Source: Megaleporinus macrocephalus
Lineage: Eukaryota; Chordata; Actinopteri; Characiformes; Anostomidae
Assembly (NCBI GenBank): GCA_021613375.1
Contig: CM038704.1
Coordinates: forward strand, 9,016,059-9,080,058
DNA length: 64,000 nt
Direction of reading: 5' to 3'
A program made the translations under genes and the position numbers. Every line of letters starts with the position of its first letter. The first letter of the stretch is position 1. This document shows, one piece after another, positions 11,546-32,416 of this stretch. The notes under the pieces are model-generated. The model saw only the letters and a program-made list of their open reading frames with translations. It was not told where the DNA came from and searched no databases.

Positions 11546-13714
11546 GTAAGCTTTTATTGTCACCGTGGCACTGTGGCGGGTTCTTGTGAGGCTACATTTA
11601 AGCTTTGTCTTTGTCTCTCGTCTGCTGCGAGCAGAGAGTGGATGTGTTTTGAATGAGAGGTTGGCGTGGTGGGGGGGTCACTTTGTTTGGGTGAGCTGGG
11701 TTGTGTTTCGTCTGTGATGAAGTGAAAGCTAAAGCTGCAGTTGTGGGCGCGTGACTCACTCTGGCACATGCTCCTCTGCAGCATGCAGGCTTTTCATCCT
11801 TAGCGTGTGCTTATGGTTTCTAATTGTGGAAATTATGTTGTTGTTTTTTTTTTTATAAGACTGCTTTATGATGGACGTGTGAATTGATTTAGTCACATAG
11901 CAGATGCTAGCAGTGATATGGACAGCTTGGCTAGATGAAAAATGCCATCCTTGTTATCAATAATCTAAAATGAGCTACAAATGCACTTTCCATCTCTATG
12001 TAGAGCTGATCTGATCACAGTGTTGAAGATGATCCATTTGGAATTCTTTAAACTTGATCCACTGTTCATTTTCACCGTGTAATGCTAATTTCACTTCACC
12101 TCAGGCTGATAGTAGAGTGATGAACACTTGCTGTGAGCTAAGCGAGATCGTAGATGGGATGTTACAGCCATGCTTAACTGGCTTTTGTCTGCCATACCAG
12201 TGAGGCTCGTGTAGTTGCAGAACAAAAGCTCCCCCCGGGCCACTGGAGTGGATTAACCAAGCATGGGTTTGGAAAAGGCACTCTATATTAACACCCGCCA
12301 GAGGCAGGATATTCTGGCTACTTATGAATCCCATAGCTTCATATTCTTCATAGGGTTATGGCTTGTTTAGTTTCTTTTGTTTTTCTCTTTAGTTCTTTTG
12401 TCTGTTTGGAAGAGTGTCACCCTATCAGCTTTATCTGACCCAAATACTCATGTTGCCCCTCCCCCTCCTCCTCCTCCTCCTCCTCACTGCCCCCTATTAA
12501 ACAAGAGCAGTGCACCCCCCCACATGTCATTGGAAAGAGCCACGCCTCCTCTCTGCTCTTAAATCACAAACCATTGTCTTGTCAGTTTAGGATAATTCAA
12601 TTATGGCATCTGATCTAATTGTGTGCTTTTATTTTGATTCTCTAAAGCAGCCCACCTGGGCCAAAATGATAATGAGGATCTTTTTTGAAAGGCCAGACTT
12701 AATGGTGAAATATATGAAAGTGCCTCTTTCGGAATTAGACATGACGTATTAATTCATATACTTAATACATTCACCATAAAGGATGTTCTTTGGAGCGATG
12801 GAAGGGAAGAACCACTTTGTTTTCCGAATGCAGTAGTTCTCATATATTATTATTTTTATTATTATTTTTATATTTTAACCTGTCATGTCTGGCAATTTTC
12901 TAATGGTAATCCAAATGCACTGATCTACCAAACATATTTGGTTTTACAAGAACAGCTCTATTGGTTTCCATAGCCTATTCTTGTAAATGTTTGCATTTTA
13001 ATTTAATTAATTTATTTATTTTGCCAAGTCTGACAGGCAATAAAGGAGAGGAAAAAAGGAGAAAAAAAAAAATAAAGAAAAAAAAAAATACAATAATGCG
13101 TTTTTATATATTTTTGCTCTGTGCCCATATACTGGGAGTTGAAGTCTAGCTGGACTCTCTGGAGGTCCCTGAGGACCAGTTTTGAAAATCGCTGCCCCTG
13201 TGAACCTTTCATTTGATGGTTCTTTGAGAAAAAAGTGGTTCTACTGTAACAAATTTGAGATATTTTTAGGAGTGTGTGTTCTGCAGGTTTAACTTGGTGT
13301 TGTAATGTCACTCCATCACTGTGGATCTATTGCGTCGTCATACTATTGCGTCAGTGGTCTTGCTTTCATGTCAGATAGTCTGCCACTCTTACTCAACAGT
13401 GAACGAACCACCACTGTATGCAGGATCCAGTGCTTACAGGTGCATTGATCCATTCTGTTGTCTAAAGCGGTCTGGAAGAAAAATCAATGAACCATTATCA
13501 GAGTTGTGGGGACTAAACAGCAGAGCCCAGGCATGTTATGCCACCAGCCCAAAGAGGGTAATTAAAGTGATGGCTGCTATAATCATTTTGGAGAAAGGGA
13601 ATGTGTGTAATGGGGGGCTGTAGATTAATGTATTGGCTTGCAGAAGTAGTTTTGTAAATTACATACTGTAGGGATGCATGATGATCTTCAAATAGCATTG
13701 GCAGATATTTGCTT
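11546..13714. other. Noncoding stretch upstream of pacsin1
   Basis: Contains the CCT tract and an A-rich run near 13060. Otherwise unique-looking, without recognisable exons. Confidence 0.4.
12455..12487 (+). repeat. (CCT)n pyrimidine tract
   Basis: CCCCT followed by about nine CTC units. Confidence 0.85.
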
Positions 13715-14260
13715 TAACCCTTTGATGCACGACCTGGGTCAAACGTGACCTGGCTGAGATTTTATTTTCTATATCTTTGCAATTAATTAATTTCATCATT
13801 AAAGCTCCCTTGAATTCCTTAATTCACATGATTTTGATCATCACAAATCCTGATTTTAGTTTGATTTTTTAAAAGTTTTTAATAAAAATTTTAATCACTG
13901 CTTTCTAACTCACAAAATGGGTCAATGTTAACCCTTATGTGTTCACTATGGAATTTGATAGGAACTGTTGACATTTGTAAACATTTGCAGTCAGGAACGT
14001 ATATACGAAAAGTTTGTTCATGAAGCAAATAAATAAGAATTAAAATAATGGTTTAGGTCAGAAAAAAGATTTATTACAAGATTACAAAACAAGATTAATG
14101 AACACTAGGAACATTAATTAATAACATAAACTGATTTTAGTAAATTGTCCAAAGAGATACTCAGCAATACATAAAAAAATTTAATTAATTACAGGTCAAG
14201 TTTGGCACATGTTGTGCATTAGATGGGGTTCGCTTAGCTTGTGCATCAAAGGGTTTAAAT
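13715..14260. mobile_element. MITE with AACCCTTTGATGCAC ends
   Basis: The left end TTTAACCCTTTGATGCACGA and the right end GTGCATCAAAGGGTTTAAAT are inverted copies 546 bases apart. GGGTCAA and GTGACC steps lie inside both ends. Noncoding. Confidence 0.75.
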
Positions 14261-15382
14261 AATCAGTTTGGAGTTGACACATATATTTCAAACTAATATT
14301 TGATTATTTATTTTTTGTACTTTGGAAGAGCAGAGTGTTTATGTGATGCAGGGTTACGGTGCTGTATTTCTTTAAATCTGTAAATATCCGCAGCACTGGT
14401 CCAGTGACAATGTCTACAGAGAACACACTTCTGCATATTTTACTGTTTATTCGCTGAATTCAACATATTGGGAATAATGTTTATTTAGAAATGCACTGTA
14501 TAAGTATTTTTTGTTAAAATTTAAAGAAAAAACTGGTTAATTGAAGCCTGTAACGCCTCAAATAATAATTTAAAAGTCAGAGGTGTCTGGTCTGATTCCA
14601 TGAGAATACATCAAACTGAGAGGCTGAAATATTTAGGTCTCAAATGCAAAATCAAAACTATAATAACGAAAATATGATAATAATAGTAGATAATTCACTC
14701 ACTTGAAAGACACGTCCTTCACCAAGGTTTGAGTTCTATTTAAATACTCTTTTAACAAAGGTACAGTGATCAGATTCATTTGCTCGGTGAAAGAGTCTAA
14801 AGTACAACCTACATTACAAAACATGCTTCCACTTGTGGCATGCAGTTATACAGTTCCACCAGAGAGGTCTCCAAATCCCCAAATCTTATGTAGTTATGTA
14901 GTTTTATGTAGCAATAAATGGCCGATATATTTTTCCCTGTTTTGGGTTACACCTCTGTAAGCATTTTTTAACCTAAAACAAGGCTGACGTATCTGGCCCC
15001 GCCCACACAGACAGTTTTGGAGTCAGAGAAACTTAGTGAACCTAAGCTCTAGACCATCTGTCTGTAGCTGCCATCGCCCCTTTTTTCCTGTATCCAAACA
15101 AAAACATTGTTTCAGTATCTGTTTGTCCGTTTCCTTCACGCTTTCAAACTAAATAATTATGTTAGTTCTGTATTAGTGGCGAAGCAGGCTAGGAGGGTTG
15201 GCCAAAGAGCTGTCAATCAAGCGACTTATTAGCCTCGGCCACACAGCTCTAAGATAGGTCTATTCAGAACTTTTGATCAGAGCTGTGTTTTATTATATTG
15301 ATATCCCATATTTTTAATTCTAGCTTTGTTGGATGTTTAATATAACAATATGGCCTGTATCGTCTTTTCCTGTCTTTTGCAG
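14261..15382. other. Noncoding stretch just before the first pacsin1 coding exon
   Basis: Contains one end of the CCACCAGAGAGGTCTCCAAA repeat at 14858-14917. The rest shows no clear feature apart from the splice acceptor tract at its right end. Confidence 0.4.
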
Positions 15383-15449
15383 TGCATGGTGACGTCCGCT
15401 CTGCTGCAGTCATCTCCAGTCTTGAACCTGTTCTGCCAAACCTCACAGC
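15383..15449 (+). other. pacsin1: pacsin1 5' UTR, start of the first coding exon
   Basis: A pyrimidine-rich tract ending TCTTTTGCAG at 15382 makes a good splice acceptor 67 bases before the start codon. The first coding exon is therefore probably preceded by one or more noncoding exons farther upstream. The segment contains an out-of-frame ATG at 15386 (see findings). The acceptor is read from sequence only; no transcript is available. Confidence 0.65.
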
Positions 15450-24899
<9,450 letters not shown>

Positions 24900-25044
24900 T
24901 TGCCTTGTTTGGAGGACGGCCCTCTTTCTAGAGTGGCCTGAAAAACTGCACTGTCCACTGCACATAACCAGAGACTCCACAACACTTTCCTCCGACAACA
25001 GACTGGCTGAGAAGTGTGAACGTTCCTCCCGTAACATAGTCATC

Positions 25045-25050
25045 AATAAA
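25045..25050 (+). terminator. AATAAA polyadenylation signal downstream of pacsin1
   Basis: This is the first AATAAA after the pacsin1 stop, 146 bases downstream. It would give an unusually short 3' UTR for a neuronal gene whose mammalian orthologue has one of a few kilobases. A second AATAAA lies at 26263-26268, so alternative or more distal ends are likely. Confidence 0.4.
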
Positions 25051-26717
25051 AACCATCACGAAACAAACCACAACTCATACCCAAAGTATACTGTGTCTGC
25101 TGTGTCTGTCCAGGAGGTCCGGGTGAGCATTTGAAACAGTACATATCTAACATGTCAGCGCAGGGGAAGGTTTCGTATCCCTGTGTATCTGTTCTGAATT
25201 TATGTGCAGCTGGCATATGTGTGTATGTTCTCCTGTAAAGAAACACGAAAAACGCTGATATGATGTAGCCCATGAAGCCTAGCATAGTAAGAATGAGCTA
25301 TGCACTGTGTATACTTGATGACCTTTGGCGCAGACAGTCTCAGGACTGTACCTGATATGACCCTGCTTCATGCATTGGTTTATGACCTGCATTTACATTA
25401 ATTTCTTACATTTTATTTATTAATTTGATGACGTCCCTGTCAAAGGTGTATATGACGACGTGTGACATGGTTTTTACCTCCCCGTATATGACGTCACATC
25501 GGTTTTGGCATGCGCTACAGTGTTTACACTCAGTTATTTCCACTCGGAATGCTGCCTGTGCTGGTTTTAGCCGCCTTACTGAACTGGACTGTGAACCTCG
25601 AGCGCTGGAAATCCAGTGCAGGTAAATTGGCTTGTATTCCTCAGGTGCTGTCATGATATCCTTGTGCTTCTTACAGCAACTCCAGAATTTACTTTGCCCC
25701 ATTAAACACTGGAGACAAAAAAAAAGAGTGTCACATTGACATCCCCGTTTGACTTAATTAATGATTATCTATTTAGAATGTGATCATATATTCTTTTACG
25801 ATTTGAAATAATGAATACAGTCCCCTCAAGCTATTTTTTGTGTACTTAAACATGTCGTCCCTGATTAGTATATTATTAAACTAGTCCTATAAGCCTAGTC
25901 CTGGTCCATATTTTCCTTTCTCTGGTCAATCTCCATTCAGAATGCTGTGTAGTCCAGGATAAGGCTTAATCCCATTTTAAAAGGAATCCTTCTCCAAAGC
26001 AATGGCAATGTAATTAAAAGTGAGCAGAACCTGGTGGGAACCCATCAGCATGATGTCACATACATACTAAGCGATTCCTCCAAGCTTTTATTCATTGTCC
26101 AGTGAAATACTCCTTTGAGTTGATTTAGACTCTCTTTGTTTTCTGTTCCATGAATGCTGAGGGCATGAGAATGAGAACAGCAGGATCACATCTGTATGTT
26201 AAAGCTCATGTGATGTAATCGACTCTTAATGCTGGTGTAGTGACTGTTCAATTATAGATCAAAATAAAACACATCAACCTGACACGCACACTCTATGTTC
26301 ACTATGTCTATCTGATAGCAAACTGCAGTGCATAATGTGGCCACTAGAGGGCAGAGGCCTTTTCATCTTTGGGACAGTGCTCACACTGATAATGCACGTA
26401 GCTGGTTCATGGGGAAGTCTGCCTCTTCATATTCCTATCATACCAAAAGTACAATGCACAGGAGAGAGTCCTCAATGAGTTGGAGCTGAAACTAAATGGC
26501 TAACATTGATCACATATTTGTAGATATACTAGCACTGTCCTCCTTTAAATTTATCTTGGAAAGATGGATCTTCTACAGAAACAGGTTTGGACACTACCAT
26601 TACAGCCACTGAGTGCTGACTGGTTGGCTGACTTAACTGTGGAGTAATGGATTTTGCACTCGGTGATGCTATTAATATGAATGAGGCACTGTTATCCTAT
26701 AAGTGGAGCTGGATAGC
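25051..26717. other. Region after pacsin1: possible distal 3' UTR
   Basis: No coding sequence. May include extended pacsin1 3' UTR up to the AATAAA at 26263. No recognisable transposon. Confidence 0.35.
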
Positions 26718-27188
26718 ATTAAAGGAGCAATATGTAAGATGAAGTAAGCTGTTGAATTCATTCTCCACACAGTGCTTCCTCATGACTCTTTTGCCCATTT
26801 AGTTACCAGTCTTACCAGTTGCAAGTTTGGTGTCAAACTACATCCATTTACTCTTATTAAATCCTGTTTTGCTGCTTTCTGTGTCATTTATTTGCTTTGT
26901 ATTTATATGTGTTTCATTGCCGAGAGCAGATGTGCTTCTTCTGCATCTGTCTATGTGGGACTAAAGGCTGTCTTGGGGCTAAAGTGACTCACTATCACTT
27001 CTTAGGTATAACGTGGTAGTATGAGTCAGGAGTAGGAGTTGGTTAGCTAGGTAACTTTAGTAGATAAACACAATACATAGATGTCTTTGACCTACCATCA
27101 AAACTGTTATTTCTTTACATTTTGTTCCTTTTTGAATGTTTTAAACCATAAACATTATGAATTGATTACATATCGCTCCTTTAATGTA
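26718..27188. mobile_element. MITE with CATTAAAGGAGCAATATGTAA ends
   Basis: The left end CATTAAAGGAGCAATATGTA and right end TTACATATCGCTCCTTTAAT form inverted repeats about 470 bases apart. Single ends of the same kind occur at 760-780, 27297-27320 and 41823-41845. There is no coding sequence. It lies 1.8 kb beyond the pacsin1 stop. Confidence 0.7.
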
Positions 27189-27859
27189 CCCTATCAACTG
27201 TTTTAAAGCATATACATATGTGTTGCACAAAAGCCATGACTGCGTCTCCAAGTTTCTTCTGAGAACCCCATTGTTACAACAAAAATAAGACTCTGTTAAA
27301 GGAGCAGTATATAATATGCAATATGTCAAATTTGTAATCCACACAGTCTGTCCTCCTGTAATTGAAATAGAATGGCTAATGCCATTTTTATACATATTAT
27401 ACTTTAATATTTTGAGAAAAGTCTTAACATTAACCATCAAATTATAGTTTTTAAGTATAGTTTTGCCCCTACAGGCTCCCACACTCATTCTGTACTCTCT
27501 TATTAGCGCCTTTTAGTGTCTGACCAACTTGAAAGAGATCAGATATGCCAGAAGTGATCTGATATGCATGCATTTCTGTTCTGAAGAAAAAAGAATAAAT
27601 ACAGCCCTAATGACCTTTAATTAAAGAGGTTATAATATGCAGTGTTATGTAAAATTAAAGCATATAGCAAATTCTGCAGAACTGAAAGACGGTATGAGAG
27701 TATTCACCAATGTAAGATTAAAAATTGTATATTTCAGTATATTTCATTGATCAGATCTGTTTACACACTCGTAGTTAAATCACTAGTCACCATCTGTAGC
27801 AACATAACTTACCAACTGTTAAAGAAAACATTGCAGTTTTTCAGAATAATTAAAAGGTC

Positions 27860-28032
27860 CTGTATGTATGTATGTGTGTATGTATGTATGTATGTGTGTG
27901 TGTGTATGTTTGTATGTATGTATGTATGTATGTATGTATGTATGTATGTGTGTGTATGTATATGTGTGTGTGTGTATGTATGTATGTATGTATGTATGTA
28001 TGTATGTATGTGTGTGTGTATGTATGTTTGTA

Positions 28033-28063
<31 letters not shown>

Positions 28064-28306
28064 ATGTGTGTGTGTGTGTATGTATGTGTGTGTGTATGTA
28101 TGTATGTGTGTATGTATGTGTGTGTGTGTATGTATGTATGTATGTATGTATGTATGTATGTATGTTTGTATGTTTGTATGTATGTATGTATGTATGTATG
28201 TATGTATGTATGTTTGTATGTTTGTATGTATGTATGTATGTATGTATGTTTGTATGTATGTATGTATGTATGTATGTGTGTTTGTATGTATGTATGTATA
28301 TATATA
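27860..28306 (+). repeat. TATG tetranucleotide minisatellite, about 447 bp
   Basis: Long runs of TATG with TGTG and TTTG variant units. The long open frames on both strands here are artefacts of the tetramer. Confidence 0.97.
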
Positions 28307-28314
28307 AAAACTAA

Positions 28315-28488
28315 CATTCAGAGTGGTTTGTTGAGAAAATTATCTGTTCAAGTGAAACTTATTGAGAGTTGTTTACAGTGGTCGCCCAGACATCTGAATG
28401 TCTTTTTAACCCCTGGTTTCTATCAGCACCACTGTGAGACAATAGCTTCCCTACAGTTAAAAAAAATTACATCAAACCACTTTGAATG
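28315..28488. mobile_element. MITE family A, copy 3 (short, internally deleted)
   Basis: The left end CATTCAGAGTGGTTTGTTGA and the right end TTACATCAAACCACTTTGAA lie only 174 bases apart, with CTGGTTTCTATCAGCACCAC between them. It starts immediately after the TATG array and 32 bases before the Tc1 relic. Confidence 0.75.
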
Positions 28489-28519
28489 ATTTAGTTTATT
28501 TTGAAACGACTGAATGTTG

Positions 28520-29971
28520 CAGACTAACTTTGTTCCCAATAAGTTGTAATATTGTGAAAATTCTGAATGCAATCATGTGCAAACGATTGAAACCCTGTAG
28601 GTAAGGCCCTGTTACACTACATGATGTTAGCCAGATTTTCCAGTCGCTGACTGTTTTTTGTAGATCGCTCAGTCGTGTGGTGTGAACTGCTGAAAGACGC
28701 TCGCCGAGCTGTTGCCGAGTGCTTGCTAAGTGGTTGCTGACTAATTGCAGGCGCCCGGCAAACATCTAGCATGTTTAATATCTAGGCCAGTCGGCGACTG
28801 TCAACAGCAGCTTCTAGGTACAGCCAATGTTATTGCATAGAGAACCACATCACTGTTCAGGCAATCTCTCAACATTTTCATTGATTAAATCTTTATCCTT
28901 CTTCTTATGCATATTCATTCTTTTTTGTTCTTTGTTTTGTGCTGTAAATCAGTGCAGCTTGTATTACTTGTTTGTTGGCGTCTGTTTTGGAAATAACGAA
29001 TGCTCTACTTGGAGTGGCTATTTCTCACGAGAGTTCTCGTGTTTTTGGACAGCAGCCAGATGAGTGGGTGAAAGTCGTGTAATTCGTGACTCCGATCAGT
29101 CATGTAGTGTGAAAGTCACAACAGCTTAAAGACACAACCAGTCATGTAGTGTGAACGGCACAAACACCTGATGACTCAAAAAGTTGTGTAGTGTGAACCA
29201 GGCATTACTAAAACAGTACAAAGACAACATATCACATGTAAACTGAGGAATTTAGTTTAGCACTCTCTTTTACTGCAAAGCATTAGGCATTGTCTTGATG
29301 AAATAAGCAAGACCTTCCCTGAAAAAGACGTCACCTGGACGGCAGCATATCATCTCTGTCTTTTTTACTTTTTGCATTACATCAACGCAACATAGGCCGT
29401 TTACATTGTCTGAAATTTTTATGGTTAATGGACCAATTGAAATGCTTCAAAACTGCTTGGTAAAGATTTTGGTTCCATTAACTTATGTTAAAAATAAAGT
29501 CTGCTGTAAAGATGCCATTTTAGAAATACTTGTTTTTCTTTGTACAGCAACCATATGTTGCTCCAAAACCCATATTTGTAGTTCAGCATTAATGGTGCCT
29601 CCATTTTTAAACTATTCTCTGGAGCGTTTAACGATATTATGTAACAGAGATGATGAAATGATAAAGTTCCCATCATTGCCTCTGAAAGCCTCACCTTGTT
29701 CGTTTTTATACCTGATCAACCAAATTATTATATCATTATTGTATTATTATTATTACGTTAGATGTTCCACCAGTGTTCTTGGGATTTGCACAAGTTGTCC
29801 CGTCTTTTGTTGACCCCGTCCCATCTTTTTTGGAAATGTTTTGCAAAAAACTATAAATGTCTAAGTTTTCAACATTTGATATGTTGTCTTTGTATTATTT
29901 TCAATTAAATATGGAGTTTAAATGATAGGCACTTTGCACAGAGCTCTAACTTTTTTGGAAACAGGGTTGTA
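28520..29971 (-). mobile_element. Tc1-like transposon relic, minus strand, interrupted by a MITE
   Basis: The right end TTTTTTGGAAACAGGGTTGTA (29951-29971) is the outer repeat of a common fish Tc1-like family. The inner part contains reverse-strand coding relics such as GACCTTCCCTGAAAAAGACG and TTGCTCCAAAACCCATATTT. The left end is degraded. The element at 28602-29207 splits it. No open transposase frame remains. Confidence 0.7.
28602..29207. mobile_element. MITE with PIF/Harbinger-like ends, nested in the Tc1 relic
   Basis: The ends are GTAAGGCCCTGTTACACTAC and, reversed, GTAATGCCTGGTTCACACTA, an imperfect inverted repeat of about 20 bases. Inside are several copies of CATGTAGTGTGAA and relatives. 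The ends resemble a widespread fish PIF/Harbinger-type MITE family; the assignment is from memory. No protein is encoded. Confidence 0.7.
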
Positions 29972-31363
29972 GGAACCAATGTTTGTTCTATTTGTTCGAA
30001 AATTACAATGTCCGCATGTACAATGTGTTTTAACTATCATAGAAATGCAAGTGAAGTCACTCAGGCGCATACATTCAGTTGCAGAAATGTTTACTTCAGT
30101 ATATTAACAATGACTTTAACATATTATTAACATCAATGGCAGACACAGCAAAAATCCAAGGAAAAACTTTACCGGCACCTTTAGGATGAAAGGAACAGAC
30201 GTATATTAAAATAAGAACAGGTGGAAAAGAAGAAAAGGAAAAGGCCACATTGGCAGGTAAGCCTTTGTTCTAACAGTGGTTGATGTCCTGAAAACAAGTC
30301 ACGTATTGAAGAGGAAAAGAAACTGCCTCCCTCAAAGCTGTTTTTTAATACCCCGCCCTTTTGCCTAATTCTTAACTCTTGAAGCGACTCTCCAACAGCA
30401 GCTTACCTTTGCGATACATAGGAGCCTTAAACCTATTAGTCACAACAATAACCATTAGCCAATAAGCCCACCTTTTGCTGCCAAACGCAGAAAGCACAAG
30501 GTGAGGTTCAAGTGTCTTAAGGAGGAAGATCATTCATGAGAGCTCAATAAAGTGGAGACTTTCTCCATTGTGAGCACCTTTGGGGAGAGTTAATAAGTTT
30601 GCGGTGTGATTAGGCCGTAGAAAGGAGACGAGAACAGCGTTGGACGGATGCCAGAGCCAAACCCAAACGTGTGCCTGAGCTGGCAGGGAGTGGAGGCTTG
30701 CTCAAACACACGCCGCAAGCGTTCACATGGCAGTGAGAGTGCGTGCTCCATAAACGTCAGTGTACAATGGATGAGATACAGAAATGAAACAGTGAGTTCC
30801 TTGTTGCTGTATATTTATCAAGGATAAATTTATCAAGGATAAATATACAGAGCAGGTCCTCTTTCTACCCAAATACATGCACTGAGTATGATATTAAAAG
30901 GCAAAACATTGGTTTCAGATCAGCACTCAGACGTGGGGCTCGAGTGATGAGGGGAAGACAGGGAGATAGGGAAAGACAGGCAGACCATGCGAATAAACCC
31001 AGACATATTTTTGTAACTTTAGCTCACGTGGGACCCCTGTTTTTACCAACCTAGTTGTCTCAAATAAATATCTTTTTTGAGATGAGAAAAATTTACCCGT
31101 AAAACTGTACCACCTGGAGCAAGAACCCTGGCTGAACGTCGAATGGCTCCCGAATTAGTGCACTCTGTCTTAAAATAGAGGCTCCTGCTTTTAACAGTGC
31201 TTGATATGTCTACCAAAGAGGCCAATTGGGATTCAGCCATGTCCCCTACACAGTCCCCTACTGGACGCACTATTTAGGAGTCAGAACTCACAAATAGATC
31301 AAAGTGTACTACGTAGGAAGTTGGGGGCCATTTGAGATTCAGCTCTTGTCTCGACACTAAGGA
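29972..31363. other. Intergenic stretch between pacsin1 and spdef
   Basis: 30240-30760 looks unique. 31195-31345 (TTGGGATTCAGCCATGTCCC and GGCCATTTGAGATTCAGCTC) resembles a fish MITE whose ends mimic TTGGGA...CAGC. No gene seen. Confidence 0.35.
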
Positions 31364-32143
31364 CACTGGCTCTTATTCATCAGTTCAGTTGTAACTGAAA
31401 GTTTCACGAAACTACTTTCACAAAACCGGGGATTCACGAAACCTTCATACGACGCGGAAACAGGCGAAGATTTGAGCATGTTAGCTTCAGTGCGTGAAAC
31501 CAAGCTCCATCCTACGAACTTCATTTATAGATAATTTACAAAAAGCAGGCCCTAATTCGTGCGGATGATTGACAGGGAAGCTATTAGCCAATAGCTGTGT
31601 TATTTGAGGTGGATATTGAGGTGGAGCAGTGACTGCACTGCTCCCCCTGCTGTCCAGTCTTTATAGTGGTCAAATTATAACCACTGGAAAGAATGTAAAA
31701 TAAACAATATGTCATTATAGAATGATGTGATTGTGTAGTGTTAATGTTTTTTTAATATATCATATTTAAATGCTGTAGTATTGTTTACAATTCTGCACTA
31801 GCTGTGTTTTGTGTGAGTCAGTAGTGTGAAACGAAAGCACAGTGTAATATATCTTCAAATTGAACATAGAGTTGAACACAGACTTGACCAGAGAGGAATT
31901 ATTTATATCAATTATTAGTATAATTGTTATTTTCTATTTTTATTCTTGTTTTTGGTTTATAAATGACAATTTACTGCAAATAAGTATTAGTTTTTTCAGG
32001 TTTTTAAACTACTGCACTCATATTTGCACATACTGCCACAAGATAGACCAAAGTTGAAATTGATGAATTATAAAACTGTCTGTGAAATCTGTGTGTGCAC
32101 TAATTTTGGGACTGAACTTTGATAAATAAATAAGGGCCACTGA
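31364..32143. mobile_element. MITE next to the spdef 3' end
   Basis: The left end CACTGGCTCTTATTCATCAG with TTCAGT pairs with the reversed right end CAGTGGCCCTTATTTATTTA followed by ATCAAAGTTCAGT. The inverted repeat is imperfect. The element begins 274 bases after the spdef stop (in transcript direction) and contains the first downstream AATAAA for that gene. Confidence 0.65.
31939..31944 (-). terminator. First minus-strand AATAAA after the spdef stop
   Basis: Reading downstream from the spdef stop (32417) on the minus strand, the first AATAAA hexamer is here, 473 bases away, inside the MITE at 31364-32143. No GT-rich downstream element is obvious. Use of this site is unproven. Confidence 0.25.
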
Positions 32144-32416
32144 GAAAATAAACAAAAAAAAACAAAACAAACAAACACACAATATAAACTGTGAAGAATA
32201 AAGCAATCCTTAGGGAATCATGCAGACATTTTTGTTAAGTTTTGAAATTAAATTTCCAGTATTGTACAAAGTATCAGGAAAAGTAAAGACGGGACTCATG
32301 AATTCCTGTCGCGCCAGCATGTTTTGCTAGGCTGTAAAGTGTAGAAGGCTTTGGGGTGCTTGTCAGTGCATAGATATCAGTCTGTCCTCTTGCCTCTTCT
32401 AGTTTGACGACTGGAC

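Noticed and set aside
27860..28306. CRISPR-like array
   Set aside because: Units are 4 bases without spacers; this is a vertebrate simple repeat.
27850..28489. Long open frames of alternating Met/Tyr/Val/Cys or Thr/His/Ile on both strands
   Set aside because: They are produced by the TATG tetranucleotide array and have no coding meaning.
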